33,800 nt of DNA from SIG607 sp045655165 (GTDB lineage Bacteria > Bacillota > Clostridia > Oscillospirales > Acutalibacteraceae). Position 1 is the first letter of the stretch. Each line of letters opens with the position of its first letter. A program made the position numbers and the translations under genes. The DNA lies in NCBI GenBank assembly GCA_045655165.1, contig JAZOOT010000011.1, forward strand, positions 1-33,800, in the 5' to 3' direction. A model generated the notes under the pieces. It did not search any database, had not been told where the DNA came from, and worked only from the letters and a program-made list of their open reading frames with translations. Shown here one piece after another: positions 8,090 to 16,594 of this stretch.

Positions 8090-8359
8090 ATGAAAGCAGT
8101 AATTACAGTTATTGGTAAAGACACAGTTGGTATTTTGGCGGCTGTTTCGGTAAAATGCGCAGAACATTCTATAAATATTTCCGATGTTACACAGTCGGTT
8201 TTGCAAGAAATGTTTTGTATGATAATGGTTTGCGATATTGATAAAATTGATATTCCGTTTGGCGAATTTGCCGATACGATGGCCGAATATGGAAAAGAGC
8301 GCGGTCTTGATATTCGCGTAATGCACGAAGACCTTTTTAACAGCATGCACAAAATTTAG
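8090..8359 (+). CDS. ACT domain protein, UPF0237 type
   Basis: 89 residues, the usual UPF0237 length. The ATG at 8090 (MKAVITVIGKDTVGILA) follows AAAGGTG at the right spacing; the GTG at 8081 lies within that ribosome binding site and is rejected. The single ACT fold (babbab) is expected to bind a small ligand such as an amino acid and is distantly like GcvR. It is 10 bases ahead of the PFL gene, a conserved pairing in many Firmicutes, so the two products probably act together, with the ACT protein as a regulatory or sensory partner. The ligand is unknown. Confidence 0.93.
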   Translation: MKAVITVIGKDTVGILAAVSVKCAEHSINISDVTQSVLQEMFCMIMVCDIDKIDIPFGEFADTMAEYGKERGLDIRVMHEDLFNSMHKI

Positions 8360-8369
8360 GAGAATTAAA

Positions 8370-9728
8370 ATGATTGAAACAAAAGATATTCTTGAAACAA
8401 TAAAAATGATTCAAGATGAAGACCTTGATATACGCACCGTTACAATGGGTATTTCGCTTTTGGATTGTATTGACAGTGACATTGATAAAGCGTGTGACAA
8501 GGTTTATAAAAAAATTGTAAGTAAAGCAAAAAATCTTGTTTCCGTTTGCAATGAAATTGAAAAGGAATATGGTATTCCCATTATAAACAAGCGTATAAGC
8601 GTTACCCCAATTGGTTTAATTTGCGGTGCTTGTGACGACTGCCAACCCGTTAAATTTGCACACGCTTTGGAAAAAGCGGCAGGGGCAACCGGTGTAAACT
8701 TTATTGGCGGTTATTCGGCGCTAGTGCAAAAAGGATTTACAAAGGGTGATATTGCGCTTATTAACAGTATTCCGCAAGCATTAAACGAAACCGAACATAT
8801 TTGTTCTTCTGTAAACATTGGTTCTACCAAAGCAGGCATAAATATGGACGCCGTTAAAATGATGGGCAAAATTGTTAAACAAACTGCAGAATTAACTAAA
8901 GACCGCGACTGTATTGGTGCCGCAAAACTTGTTGTATTTTGCAACGCGCCCGATGATAACCCATTTATGGCAGGTGCTTTCCACGGTGTTGGCGAAGCAG
9001 ACTGTGTTATAAATGTTGGTGTTTCGGGCCCCGGTGTTGTTCGCGCGGCGCTTTCAAAATCTGATGGGCTTGATTTAACTGCTGTTTCGGAACTTATCAA
9101 GCGTACAGCATTTAAAATTACAAGAATGGGACAGTTAGTTGCAAAAGAAGCGTCCGCCCGTCTTGGCGTTCCATTTGGCATTGTTGATTTATCACTTGCC
9201 CCCACCCCTGCCGTTGGCGATTCGGTTGCACACATTCTTGAAGAAATTGGCCTTGAGTGTTGCGGTTGCGCAGGCACTACCGCCGCACTTGCAATGCTTA
9301 ACGATGCAGTTAAAAAAGGCGGTGTAATGGCATCTTCCCGCGTGGGCGGACTTTCAGGCGCGTTTATTCCCGTAACCGAAGACGCAGGTATGATAAACGC
9401 CGCAAGGTGCGGTTCGCTAACCATTGAAAAACTTGAAGCAATGACTGCCGTTTGCTCGGTTGGTCTTGATATGATAAATATTCCGGGTGACACAACCGAA
9501 GAAGTTATTTCGGCAATAATTGCCGATGAAACCGCTATTGGTATGATAAACAGCAAAACAACGGCTGTTAGGGTTATACCCGCTATTGGCAAAACCGTTG
9601 GCGATGAACTTTCATTCGGCGGTTTGCTTGGCAACGGTCCTGTTATGAAAGTAAACACCGGCTCACCGGCAAAAATGATTAACCGCGGCGGCCAAATCCC
9701 CGCACCCATCCAAAGTCTTAAAAACTAA
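8370..9728 (+). CDS. PFL family protein (UPF0210/DUF711)
   Basis: 452 residues, full length for the family. Recognisable stretches are RTVTMGISLLDC at the N-terminus, GLICGACDDCQPVKFAHALE, the glycine-rich VGVSGPGVV, LAPTPAVGDSVAHILEEIG and SRVGGLSGAFIPVTEDAGM. The fold is related to pyruvate-formate-lyase-type barrels, but the glycyl-radical motif is not evident and the reaction is not established. AGGAG lies at the right distance from the ATG at 8370. It is co-transcribed with the ACT gene and ends at a strong terminator shared with the convergent neighbour. Confidence 0.93.
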   Translation: MIETKDILETIKMIQDEDLDIRTVTMGISLLDCIDSDIDKACDKVYKKIVSKAKNLVSVCNEIEKEYGIPIINKRISVTPIGLICGACDDCQPVKFAHALEKAAGATGVNFIGGYSALVQKGFTKGDIALINSIPQALNETEHICSSVNIGSTKAGINMDAVKMMGKIVKQTAELTKDRDCIGAAKLVVFCNAPDDNPFMAGAFHGVGEADCVINVGVSGPGVVRAALSKSDGLDLTAVSELIKRTAFKITRMGQLVAKEASARLGVPFGIVDLSLAPTPAVGDSVAHILEEIGLECCGCAGTTAALAMLNDAVKKGGVMASSRVGGLSGAFIPVTEDAGMINAARCGSLTIEKLEAMTAVCSVGLDMINIPGDTTEEVISAIIADETAIGMINSKTTAVRVIPAIGKTVGDELSFGGLLGNGPVMKVNTGSPAKMINRGGQIPAPIQSLKN

Positions 9729-9732
9729 ATTT

Positions 9733-9766
9733 AAAACCCCAACGTGTTCGTTGGGGTTTTGTTTTA
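9733..9766. terminator. Bidirectional terminator, copy 1 of a 34-bp repeat
   Basis: A 12-bp perfect stem (AAAACCCCAACG at 9733-9744, CGTTGGGGTTTT at 9749-9760) has a TGTT loop and a T-rich tail on the plus strand. It ends the PFL operon and the oppositely directed 109-residue gene. The same element with one loop change recurs at 11532-11565. Confidence 0.92.
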
Positions 9767-10093
9767 GTGTATCTTTTTTATTAAGTAGAAAACTATTGAA
9801 GCAACAAAAAGGGGCAAAACTGTTAAAAAGAATGTAAGTATAACTGTTAATGCAAAATCCCCATTATCGCCTATTATTTTCATAATGCCTAACTGAATAA
9901 CAGATAAAGCCACTAGTAATGCCAACGAAAGTAATGTTTTGTGTAATGAGGAACATTCTTTAAGAAACACAGCAATTAAAATAATATTTAAAAATGGCAA
10001 CAAGAAAGCTAAAAAATACAACTCCCTAGAATAAAGCATAAAAACAGCATCAACCAAAATATTATAAATTACTATAAAAATAGATTTTTTCAT
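9764..10093 (-). CDS. Unknown four-helix membrane protein
   Basis: 109 residues, mostly hydrophobic, with four predicted membrane segments: about 3-20, 25-43, 54-72 and 80-104. It ends in KKIH, suggesting a cytoplasmic C-terminus. The ATG at 10093 has GAGGTG ten bases upstream. I do not recognise a family. It is the last gene of the four-gene islet between the two repeat terminators, with its TAA inside copy 1. The islet looks more AT-rich than its flanks. Confidence 0.7.
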   Translation of the reverse strand: MKKSIFIVIYNILVDAVFMLYSRELYFLAFLLPFLNIILIAVFLKECSSLHKTLLSLALLVALSVIQLGIMKIIGDNGDFALTVILTFFLTVLPLFVASIVFYLIKKIH

Positions 10094-10124
10094 TTAAAAT
10101 ACACCTCGTTTTGTTATGCGCTGG

Positions 10125-10337
10125 TTATTTGTTCATTTTTTTATTTTCGCGATAAACCAAAAAAGCAAAAAACCATGATGCAAACATAAATATAAGTTCA
10201 AAAATATCTATCCATAACAGCAGAGATACAAAACCATTTGTTGCAAATATTTTTCTATAAATAAAACGGAATATTATAACAAGAACAGCAGAAGCCAAAG
10301 CTCCTATAATGTATAATACTTTTTTTCTTTTATTCAT
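10125..10337 (-). CDS. Small unknown membrane protein, two helices
   Basis: 70 residues from the ATG at 10337 (MNKRKKVLYI); the upstream GTG lies inside the AAGGTG ribosome binding site. Two hydrophobic segments (about 7-27 and 38-62) are separated by a short loop, and both ends are Lys/Arg-rich, so both termini are probably cytoplasmic. No recognisable family. It belongs to the islet and lies 31 bases upstream of the four-helix protein. Confidence 0.6.
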   Translation of the reverse strand: MNKRKKVLYIIGALASAVLVIIFRFIYRKIFATNGFVSLLLWIDIFELIFMFASWFFAFLVYRENKKMNK

Positions 10338-10370
10338 AAACCAACACACCTTGTTACCTATATTATCTTT

Positions 10371-10664
10371 TTAAAATTGTTCACCGCAATAATATTCGGC
10401 CTCTTTTTTCCTCTTTGCTTCAAACAATAAATAATCTTGTCCTGAAAAACCTTTTTCTTTAAAAAAGCTCTCTACATTATCAAAAGCAATTTTTTCTTCT
10501 AATTCTTGCATAATTTCAATATAACACTTTATAATATTTGTTGCTGTAACTGCCGAATAATGTGGGTCGTCTTCTGAATCTTCCAAAACATTTTCAATTA
10601 GCTGTTCTGTTTCAAAAAGTTGCATATTAAGTATGTATTTTAGTTTATTTATATCAATATTCAT
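10371..10664 (-). CDS. Unknown acidic soluble protein, 97 residues
   Basis: Mainly helical and acidic (NVLEDSEDDPHYSAVTATN near 25-43, with a charged C-terminus rich in Glu and Lys). No signal peptide or membrane segment. The ATG at 10664 follows GAGGGTTTTT. The family is not recognised; size and composition could suit a small cytosolic partner of the neighbouring membrane proteins or an immunity-like protein, but that is only inference. Third gene from the right end of the islet. Confidence 0.6.
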   Translation of the reverse strand: MNIDINKLKYILNMQLFETEQLIENVLEDSEDDPHYSAVTATNIIKCYIEIMQELEEKIAFDNVESFFKEKGFSGQDYLLFEAKRKKEAEYYCGEQF

Positions 10665-10723
10665 AAAAACCCTCGCAAAAGAAATCAGTTCAATAACATA
10701 AATAATTTATTTATATCATTCAA

Positions 10724-11464
10724 CTATGAGTTGATTATTTGTTCTTTAATTTTTGAATAAGAAACGGCTTGTGAATGTAAATCTTTTGATTTTTCGCGGT
10801 TAAAAACAGTATCAATTGCGTTATTAAACTCTTCTTCGGTTACATTATTCTCACCTACAAAGAAATCGTATTCTATATCGTATTGGTCATTCCCTAAGTC
10901 AATTATTCTTTCCTGTTGCAAACCATAAAAAATATTTTGGAAACCATTGTTTGTAAGTTTATAAACATTAGCAGTATAATAACCCATATTACCATTAAAG
11001 TTAAAAACGAGTCCGCTTTTATGAATGTAACTTCCGCCTCCAATACGGTTAAGTCGCTGTACTATTAATCTTCCACCTTTATACGAGCAAACCCCGTCGC
11101 CTGTTGCCTCACAATCACCACTAACATAGAGTTCTGGGATATCATCAGCATCTATATAAACAAGAGCGTATTCAAAATGTTCATTTTTAATTTGCTCAAT
11201 ATAATCTAAATATGCTTTTTTCCAATCCACCAATTGAGGTTTTGGTTTGTTTTCAGCAACAGCGTTTGTTGAAGATCGTTCTTCAGATTCTTCTTGTTGA
11301 ATAGATTCTTCCGGTTGAACAGTTGCCTCTTGACTTATATCATTTTGCGTTTCTACAACGTTAGAATTTTCATTATTGGGTATGTCTTTCTTTTTGTTTA
11401 AACCACAACCTGCAAATGCTATTATTAAAACAGCAATACAAAGTGTATATGCAAATTTTTTCAT
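10724..11464 (-). CDS. Unknown lipoprotein
   Basis: 246 residues. A type II signal peptide is clear: Lys-rich start, hydrophobic core and lipobox AFAGC with Cys20 as the expected lipidated residue. A Gln/Glu/Ser-rich linker (about 25-75) tethers a globular domain beginning WKKAYLDYIEQI and containing EYALVYIDADDIPELYVSGD, a pattern I have seen in uncharacterised clostridial lipoproteins (from memory only). The protein would be anchored on the outer face of the membrane. First gene of the islet, with its own -10-like sequence upstream. Strong GGGGG ribosome binding site. Confidence 0.75.
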   Translation of the reverse strand: MKKFAYTLCIAVLIIAFAGCGLNKKKDIPNNENSNVVETQNDISQEATVQPEESIQQEESEERSSTNAVAENKPKPQLVDWKKAYLDYIEQIKNEHFEYALVYIDADDIPELYVSGDCEATGDGVCSYKGGRLIVQRLNRIGGGSYIHKSGLVFNFNGNMGYYTANVYKLTNNGFQNIFYGLQQERIIDLGNDQYDIEYDFFVGENNVTEEEFNNAIDTVFNREKSKDLHSQAVSYSKIKEQIINS

Positions 11465-11491
11465 TTGCCATCCCCCTTTATTGTTTGTAAT

Positions 11492-11497
11492 ATTATA
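11492..11497 (-). promoter_or_regulatory. -10 element upstream of the islet lipoprotein
   Basis: A perfect TATAAT on the minus strand lies 28 bases ahead of the ATG. The best -35 candidate, TTGCCA (11523-11518), is at a long 20-bp spacing, so only the -10 is called with any confidence. Confidence 0.45.
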
Positions 11498-11531
11498 CTA
11501 ACATAATTTAGTTGTTTTGGCAAATAAAATA

Positions 11532-11565
11532 AAAACCCCAACGAGTTCGTTGGGGTTTTGTTTTA
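11532..11565. terminator. Terminator of htrA, copy 2 of the 34-bp repeat
   Basis: Same 12-bp stem as at 9733-9766 (loop AGTT instead of TGTT), T-rich on both sides, placed right after the htrA stop; the TAA of htrA is inside the shared sequence. It separates htrA from the islet transcript. Confidence 0.92.
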
Positions 11566-12834
11566 TTGTGAATTATTTGAACCGATAGTTATTGAAGAAG
11601 TGTAATATCTGCCTGAGCGGTAGAATTTAACCGATACCGAAATACCGGGGGTACATTCGTAAAGCAAATCGGCAAATTTATCGTAACCTTCAACCTGTTT
11701 GCCGTTAAACTCGGTAATTATATCACCGTTACGAATACCGCCCTCATACGCAGGGCCGCCGGTTACAACGCTTTTTACAACTGCGCCAACAGGATAACCG
11801 TATTGTTTAAGGCGTGCTGCTGTCCAAGTTTCGCTGAAATTAACACCAATAAACGGGTCAGGGTTAAATTCTTTTGCAATAATTTTATCACAAATTTCAA
11901 TAACTGTGTTTGTGGGAATTGCAAAACCCATGCCCTCTACATTTTCGGAAACAATTTTTAAACTGTTTATACCAATAAGTTCACCTTTAAGGTTTACCAA
12001 TGCACCGCCCGAGTTACCGGGGTTTATTGCGGCATTTGTTTGAATAAGCGAAACAGTTGAACTTGACGAGCCAAGTGATATTTCGCGGTTAAGACCGCTA
12101 ATTATACCGTTTGTAACCGAGCCAAAATATTCAAGGCCACCGGGTGCGCCAACAGCAACACAGTACTGGCCAACCTTTAAAAGCGAAGAATCGGCAAGAA
12201 CAATGCTTTTTAAATCGGTTTTTTCAATTTTAATTACAGCCAAATCGTGCGATATATTATAACCAACAACGGTAGCAGGATAAGATTTTTCAAGATTAGA
12301 ATCTAAAAAAACTTCAATAGAAGAATTGGTTGTTTGAATAGCGCTTTCTATTACATGGTAGTTGGTAATTATATAACCGTCTTTTGAATAAACAACACCC
12401 GAACCCTCGCCTGTTGATTCACTGCTGCCGCCAAAAAAGTTTTGAACGGCGGCGGTTGTTCTTATACCAACAACACTGGGTGTTACCTTTTTAGCAACTG
12501 CTTCAACCGAAGAATTTACAGTTTCATCAACAATAATATTAACGGTATCATTGGTGTCATCTTGATTTGAACTTTCGTTACCTGTTTTATTTACGGGTGT
12601 TTTGCTTAAAACATATTTTGCAGTTACAAAACTTGAAGCTGTACCAATTAAAAGTGATAAAACCACACAAAGAACAACCGTTAATGCATTTTTGTTTTTA
12701 GGGGTTGTATTTTTGGGTTGTTCGGGAATTTTAAATTCTTCCGTTTTAATTTCTTGGGCGGTATCGCTTTCAAAAAAGACAGGTTGTTCATTTAAAATTG
12801 GCTCATTGTTAAATTCGTTAAAATTGTTTTCCAT
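11563..12834 (-). CDS. htrA: Membrane-anchored HtrA/DegP-type serine protease
   Basis: 423 residues: a polar cytoplasmic N-terminus (1-48), one membrane helix (about 49-72), an extracytoplasmic linker, a trypsin-like domain and one PDZ domain (about 325-415). The catalytic triad is complete: His160 (TNYHVI), Asp197 (SHDLAVIKI) and Ser275 (NPGNSGGAL). Such proteases degrade misfolded exported proteins at the outer face of the membrane. AAAGGAG precedes the ATG at 12834. A probable own promoter lies upstream, suggesting control separate from the folD-lgt genes; stress control is typical of the family but not shown here. Confidence 0.95.
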   Translation of the reverse strand: MENNFNEFNNEPILNEQPVFFESDTAQEIKTEEFKIPEQPKNTTPKNKNALTVVLCVVLSLLIGTASSFVTAKYVLSKTPVNKTGNESSNQDDTNDTVNIIVDETVNSSVEAVAKKVTPSVVGIRTTAAVQNFFGGSSESTGEGSGVVYSKDGYIITNYHVIESAIQTTNSSIEVFLDSNLEKSYPATVVGYNISHDLAVIKIEKTDLKSIVLADSSLLKVGQYCVAVGAPGGLEYFGSVTNGIISGLNREISLGSSSSTVSLIQTNAAINPGNSGGALVNLKGELIGINSLKIVSENVEGMGFAIPTNTVIEICDKIIAKEFNPDPFIGVNFSETWTAARLKQYGYPVGAVVKSVVTGGPAYEGGIRNGDIITEFNGKQVEGYDKFADLLYECTPGISVSVKFYRSGRYYTSSITIGSNNSQ

Positions 12835-12873
12835 AATACACTCCTTTAAAAAGTATATTCTTTATACATAAAA

Positions 12874-12903
12874 AATATAAACTAAAATATGGAATTTTGT
12901 AAA
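12874..12903 (-). promoter_or_regulatory. Probable promoter of htrA
   Basis: On the minus strand, TTTACA (12903-12898), 18-bp spacer, TATATT (12879-12874). Moderate match to sigma-A consensus. Confidence 0.45.
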
Positions 12904-12914
12904 CAAAAAATGAA

Positions 12915-13595
12915 CTATTTTTTCTTTAAATCCCTAATAATTGAAATTGCTACAATTACTATAACCGCTAAAATAACAAGTATAAGTAAAACAACTAAAG
13001 CAATTGTTAAGTATGAAGAAATACTGGCTTTTTCTTTTATTTCATCAATTGTAATTCTTTCTAATAAATCATCAATTTTCTCGGCAATATTACTATTTAT
13101 TTCACCGGGAACATTAACGGTAAGCACGTAAAGTTCGCTGTTTTTTACGGTAATATACTGAACTGTGGAAAAAGTAACGTTATCGGTTTCTTTTTTGCTT
13201 TTTGAAATAACATATTTAATATCATTAACCGTTGCAATACCGTCTTTGTTTTGCACAAAATCATCGGCAAATGCCAAAACAGCGTCGTCTTCCATATTAA
13301 AAAAGTTTTTGGCTTCACCCGAAAAAGAAGTTTTTGAACGGCTTAAGTTAAACACAAACAAGTTTTCTGAATAACTGCCGTAAAGTACCATATTGTTGCT
13401 TATCATATAGTCTTTAAAATCGCTTTCGGGCATACCGTAAACAATGCCGTTTTCGGCAACAATATTTTCGGGTGTTTGAACAACAATTGTACTGTTTGTT
13501 GTATCAAGCACAACTTCGCTTTGTTCTGCAAAGGCGAAAACACTTAACTGTAATGAAATTATAACTGCAAAAACTATAGCAAAAATTCGCTTCAT
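12915..13595 (-). CDS. Unknown exported protein with C-terminal membrane anchor
   Basis: 226 residues. The signal peptide (about 1-23) ends with a likely AFA cleavage site before EQSEV. The middle domain (about 24-185) looks beta-rich, with hydrophilic segments such as VQTPENIVAENGIVYGMPES. A long hydrophobic helix (about 190-218) followed by RDLKKK anchors the protein with its C-terminus inside. No known family recognised. The start is 7 bases after the folD stop, and the ribosome binding site is weak, so translation may be coupled to folD. Its domain would face outside, like that of the neighbouring HtrA. Confidence 0.75.
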   Translation of the reverse strand: MKRIFAIVFAVIISLQLSVFAFAEQSEVVLDTTNSTIVVQTPENIVAENGIVYGMPESDFKDYMISNNMVLYGSYSENLFVFNLSRSKTSFSGEAKNFFNMEDDAVLAFADDFVQNKDGIATVNDIKYVISKSKKETDNVTFSTVQYITVKNSELYVLTVNVPGEINSNIAEKIDDLLERITIDEIKEKASISSYLTIALVVLLILVILAVIVIVAISIIRDLKKK

Positions 13596-13602
13596 AATTA
13601 AA

Positions 13603-14457
13603 TCACCATTTTACTTTGTTTTGTATTTTTGCCGCGTGAACTGTGTTTTTCATTAAAACCGCCCTTGTCATTGGGCCAACACCGCCCGGTACGGGGGTAA
13701 TTGCCGAAGTTTTTTGGCAAACGGCATCAAAATCAACATCCCCGCAAAGTTTACCGTCATAGCGGTTCATACCAACGTCAATTACAACAGCGCCCTCTTT
13801 AACCATATCGGGTGTAACAAATTTAGCTCTGCCAACAGCACTAACCAAAATATCGGCCTGTTTGCAAATTTCGGCAAGGTTAACAGTTTTGGAATGGCAG
13901 ATGGTAACAGTTGCGTTGCGGTGAAGCAAAAGCATTGCCATTGGTTTACCAACAATGTTTGAACGGCCAATTACAACACAGTGTTTACCTTCTACTTCAA
14001 TATTATTGCGGTCTATCATTTCCATAACGCCTGCGGGCGTGCAAGGCAAAAAATCAAAATCGCCAATCATTATTTTACCAACGTTTTCGGTATGGAAAGC
14101 GTCAACGTCTTTTTGGGGGTTAATTGCGGCAATAACCGTTCTTTCGTCAAGATGTTTAGGCAAAGGAAGTTGACACAAAATACCGTTAACCGAATTGTCA
14201 TTATTAAGTTTTTCAATAAGTTCTAAAAGTTCTTTTTGGGTTGTGTTTTCTCCCAAAGCAAACTCTTTTGAAATAATGCCAAGTTCGGCGCAGTCTTTTT
14301 CCTTATTATTTACGTAAACGCGTGAAGCGGGGTCGCCGCCAACAATAATTACTGCAAGAGTAACGTTAATGCCGTTTTCTTTTAATTTTTGAGTTTCTAT
14401 AACCAATTCATCTTTAATTTGTTTAGATAAAACTCTACCATCAAAAAGTTTATACAT
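13603..14457 (-). CDS. folD: Bifunctional methylene-THF dehydrogenase / methenyl-THF cyclohydrolase
   Basis: 284 residues from the ATG at 14457 (MYKLFDGRVLSKQIKDEL). It has GAGGAAA upstream and overlaps the end of lgt by 8 bases, implying translational coupling. The enzyme interconverts methylene-, methenyl- and formyl-tetrahydrofolate. Visible family motifs are YVNNKEKDCAELGI with the catalytic Lys, GILCQLPLPKHL, PQKDVDAFH, the nucleotide-binding VVIGRSNIVGKPMAMLL and the C-terminal TPVPGGVGPMTRAVLMKNT. A much longer reading frame upstream runs inside lgt and is not credible. Confidence 0.97.
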   Translation of the reverse strand: MYKLFDGRVLSKQIKDELVIETQKLKENGINVTLAVIIVGGDPASRVYVNNKEKDCAELGIISKEFALGENTTQKELLELIEKLNNDNSVNGILCQLPLPKHLDERTVIAAINPQKDVDAFHTENVGKIMIGDFDFLPCTPAGVMEMIDRNNIEVEGKHCVVIGRSNIVGKPMAMLLLHRNATVTICHSKTVNLAEICKQADILVSAVGRAKFVTPDMVKEGAVVIDVGMNRYDGKLCGDVDFDAVCQKTSAITPVPGGVGPMTRAVLMKNTVHAAKIQNKVKW

Positions 14458-15313
14458 TTTCAGTTTCCTCGTCTTCCTTTGTTTGTTCTGCAAACATTGC
14501 ACCGTATTCGGTTTCAGTTTTTTGGGTTGCCTTTTTATAAAAAACAAAAAATAAAACTGCACAAACAACAAATGCCAAAGCCGATACAAGCATTGAAACC
14601 TTCATTTTACCAATCATAAGACTATCGGTTCTAAGGCCTTCAATAAAGAATCTGCCAAAACCGTACCACATACCGTACATTAAAAACATTTGACCCGAAA
14701 ATATGCGTTTTTTGCTAAAATGATTTAAAACAAAGAAACCGACAATACACCAAATACTTTCATATAAAAAGCAAGGATGAACATTTACATAGCCGGTGTT
14801 ACGACTCATCATACCAAACCAATCACTGCCTGTAGCGGTACCAAATGCCTCTTGGTTAAAAAAGTTGCCCCAACGGCCAATACCTTGGCCAATAAGAAAA
14901 CCTACAGAAGCAATATCAAACATATCTAAAACTTTTACTTTTCTTATTTTGCAAAGCAAATAGCCAAAAACAAAGGCACCTATTACACCGCCGTATATTG
15001 CAAGACCGCGGAAGCCCTCACCAGAGCCAATGCCAAAAAATTCTTTAAATGAAGTTATTCTTTCGCCGTCTTCATACGGGAAAATGCAAAAATATGCGCG
15101 TGCCGATAAAATTGCCAGTGGAGTTGTAAACAAAACAACATCCAACATTCTGTCTTTATCTAAATTATACCTTGGCGCAGTTCTTAAGGCATAAACAATT
15201 GCAAGTAAAAAGCCAAGCGCAATTATAATGCCGTACCAATAAACAGTAAAACCGCCCACTGTAAACGCTTGTGGCTTTAGGGTTAAATCAATACCGAAAA
15301 TTGTAACATCCAT
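14450..15313 (-). CDS. lgt: Prolipoprotein diacylglyceryl transferase
   Basis: 287 residues, with about seven membrane helices. Lgt transfers diacylglycerol from phosphatidylglycerol to the lipobox Cys of prolipoproteins. The family signature GQGIGRWGNFFNQEAFG (about 142-158) is intact, as are AIYGGVIGAF and the C-terminal GMWYGFGRFFIEGLRTDSL. The tail (about 260-287) is charged and cytoplasmic. It lies 18 bases after ymfH and overlaps folD. Substrates in this window would include the lipoprotein at 10724-11464. Confidence 0.97.
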   Translation of the reverse strand: MDVTIFGIDLTLKPQAFTVGGFTVYWYGIIIALGFLLAIVYALRTAPRYNLDKDRMLDVVLFTTPLAILSARAYFCIFPYEDGERITSFKEFFGIGSGEGFRGLAIYGGVIGAFVFGYLLCKIRKVKVLDMFDIASVGFLIGQGIGRWGNFFNQEAFGTATGSDWFGMMSRNTGYVNVHPCFLYESIWCIVGFFVLNHFSKKRIFSGQMFLMYGMWYGFGRFFIEGLRTDSLMIGKMKVSMLVSALAFVVCAVLFFVFYKKATQKTETEYGAMFAEQTKEDEETENV

Positions 15314-15331
15314 AACCGTTCTCCTTATATT

Positions 15332-16594
15332 TTACTTTTGTGTTACCACAGAAAGCGAAGAATTATCTTTATTAAGTGTTTTTAGGCACTCTAATATATC
15401 ATAATAACTTATATTCTTAATAATTTCAAGTTCTTCAAACATTTCATAATCAAAAACAGCCGATTCAACCATTTGCATTACAACGTTTTCGGTTGAATCA
15501 AAACGGCGTACTGCATCGGCATACATAGCGCGTTTAACCGCGTCAAGCAGTTTTTCTTCGTATCCGTTATTTACAATGTTTTCAATTTCGTTGTTAATTT
15601 CCTCTTGAACCGTTTTGGGAGATTTTGACTCGCCCGAAATTAAAACTGCCGCATAACCGTTACCGCACAAAAGTTCGCTGTCAAACTCATCATTTACAAG
15701 TTCAAGGTCGGTTAATTTTTTATAAAGAGTTGAACATTCGCCCGAAAGAATATCCAATGCGGCGGAATAAACTATTTTTTCTTTTAATGTCAGTTCTTTT
15801 TCAGCCGGAAGTTTATAACCCAAAGTAAACAAAGGCATTGAAACTGAATGTTTCATTTCAATATACTTTTGATTAACTGTGCTTTCTTCTTTTGTGAATA
15901 TTCTTGTGATTTCTTTTTTGCTGTCAGTGTCAACAATTTTATTAACCGCTTTTATAATTTTTTCTTCGTTAACATTACCCGCAATGCACAAGAACATATT
16001 AGATAAATCGTAAAAAGTGTTATAGCAATCGTACAAATATTTTGGTGTAATTTCACTTATACTGTCTGTAGTGCCTGCAATATCAATTCTTACGGGGTGT
16101 TCATTGTATAATGCTTTTAACACATTAAAGAACACGCACCAATTTGGGTTATCATCATACATTCTTATTTCCTGACCGATTATGCCCTGTTCTTTATTAA
16201 CCGTTTGTTCGGTAAAATAAGGATGGCGCACAAAATCAAGCAAAATATCAAGGTTTTCATAAAACCTTTCACTGCAAGAAAACAAATAGCAGGTACGGTC
16301 AAAGGAAGTAAATGCGTTTGCACTACCGCCGGTTTTTGCAAATTTAGAAAAAGCATCGCCATCTTCACTTTCAAAAAGTTTGTGTTCTAAAAAATGCGCA
16401 ATACCTTCGGGTACGGTAAGTTTTTCGCCGTTTTTAACCGAAAAACAGTTATCAATAGAGCCGTATTTTGTGCCAAAAATAGCATACGAAGAATTGTAGG
16501 TAGACTTATTTAAAATATAAACCTTAAAACCGCAAGGATAAGTATATAAAGTATAATTTTCACCAATGGCGCTGTTAAAAATTTGTTTTTGCAT
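15332..16594 (-). CDS. ymfH: M16 family zinc peptidase (YmfH-like, catalytic subunit)
   Basis: 420 residues with the inverted zinc motif HxxEH intact (His67-Phe-Leu-Glu70-His71 in IAHFLEHKLFE) and the downstream Glu region NKEQGIIGQEIRMYDDNP. The two-lobed M16 fold would pair with the neighbouring M16 protein that lacks the metal site. The ATG overlaps the stop of the upstream gene by one base (TAATG), so the two are made together. No signal peptide, so it is cytosolic. In Bacillus the homologous pair ymfF/ymfH has no settled substrate; related AlbE/AlbF process a bacteriocin. Function beyond peptidase is inference. Confidence 0.9.
   Translation of the reverse strand: MQKQIFNSAIGENYTLYTYPCGFKVYILNKSTYNSSYAIFGTKYGSIDNCFSVKNGEKLTVPEGIAHFLEHKLFESEDGDAFSKFAKTGGSANAFTSFDRTCYLFSCSERFYENLDILLDFVRHPYFTEQTVNKEQGIIGQEIRMYDDNPNWCVFFNVLKALYNEHPVRIDIAGTTDSISEITPKYLYDCYNTFYDLSNMFLCIAGNVNEEKIIKAVNKIVDTDSKKEITRIFTKEESTVNQKYIEMKHSVSMPLFTLGYKLPAEKELTLKEKIVYSAALDILSGECSTLYKKLTDLELVNDEFDSELLCGNGYAAVLISGESKSPKTVQEEINNEIENIVNNGYEEKLLDAVKRAMYADAVRRFDSTENVVMQMVESAVFDYEMFEELEIIKNISYYDILECLKTLNKDNSSLSVVTQK

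Noticed and set aside
8062..8352. Two overlapping minus-strand frames of 96-99 codons opposite the ACT-domain gene
   Set aside because: They are antisense to a recognised conserved protein with a strong promoter and ribosome binding site, and neither resembles a known protein.
8711..9709. Long minus-strand frame of 332 codons opposite the PFL gene
   Set aside because: It lies wholly inside the clearly coding PFL gene, has Ser/Pro/Ile-rich low-complexity composition typical of an antisense shadow, and lacks a ribosome binding site or family signature.
9764..11464. Islet genes as a toxin-immunity or phage-defence system
   Set aside because: Size and layout would allow it, but no toxin, nuclease, NTPase or immunity motif is visible in the four products.
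14458..14589. 44-codon N-terminal extension of folD
   Set aside because: It runs in another frame of the lgt gene, has no family similarity, and the ATG at 14457 has the proper ribosome binding site and the conserved FolD N-terminus.
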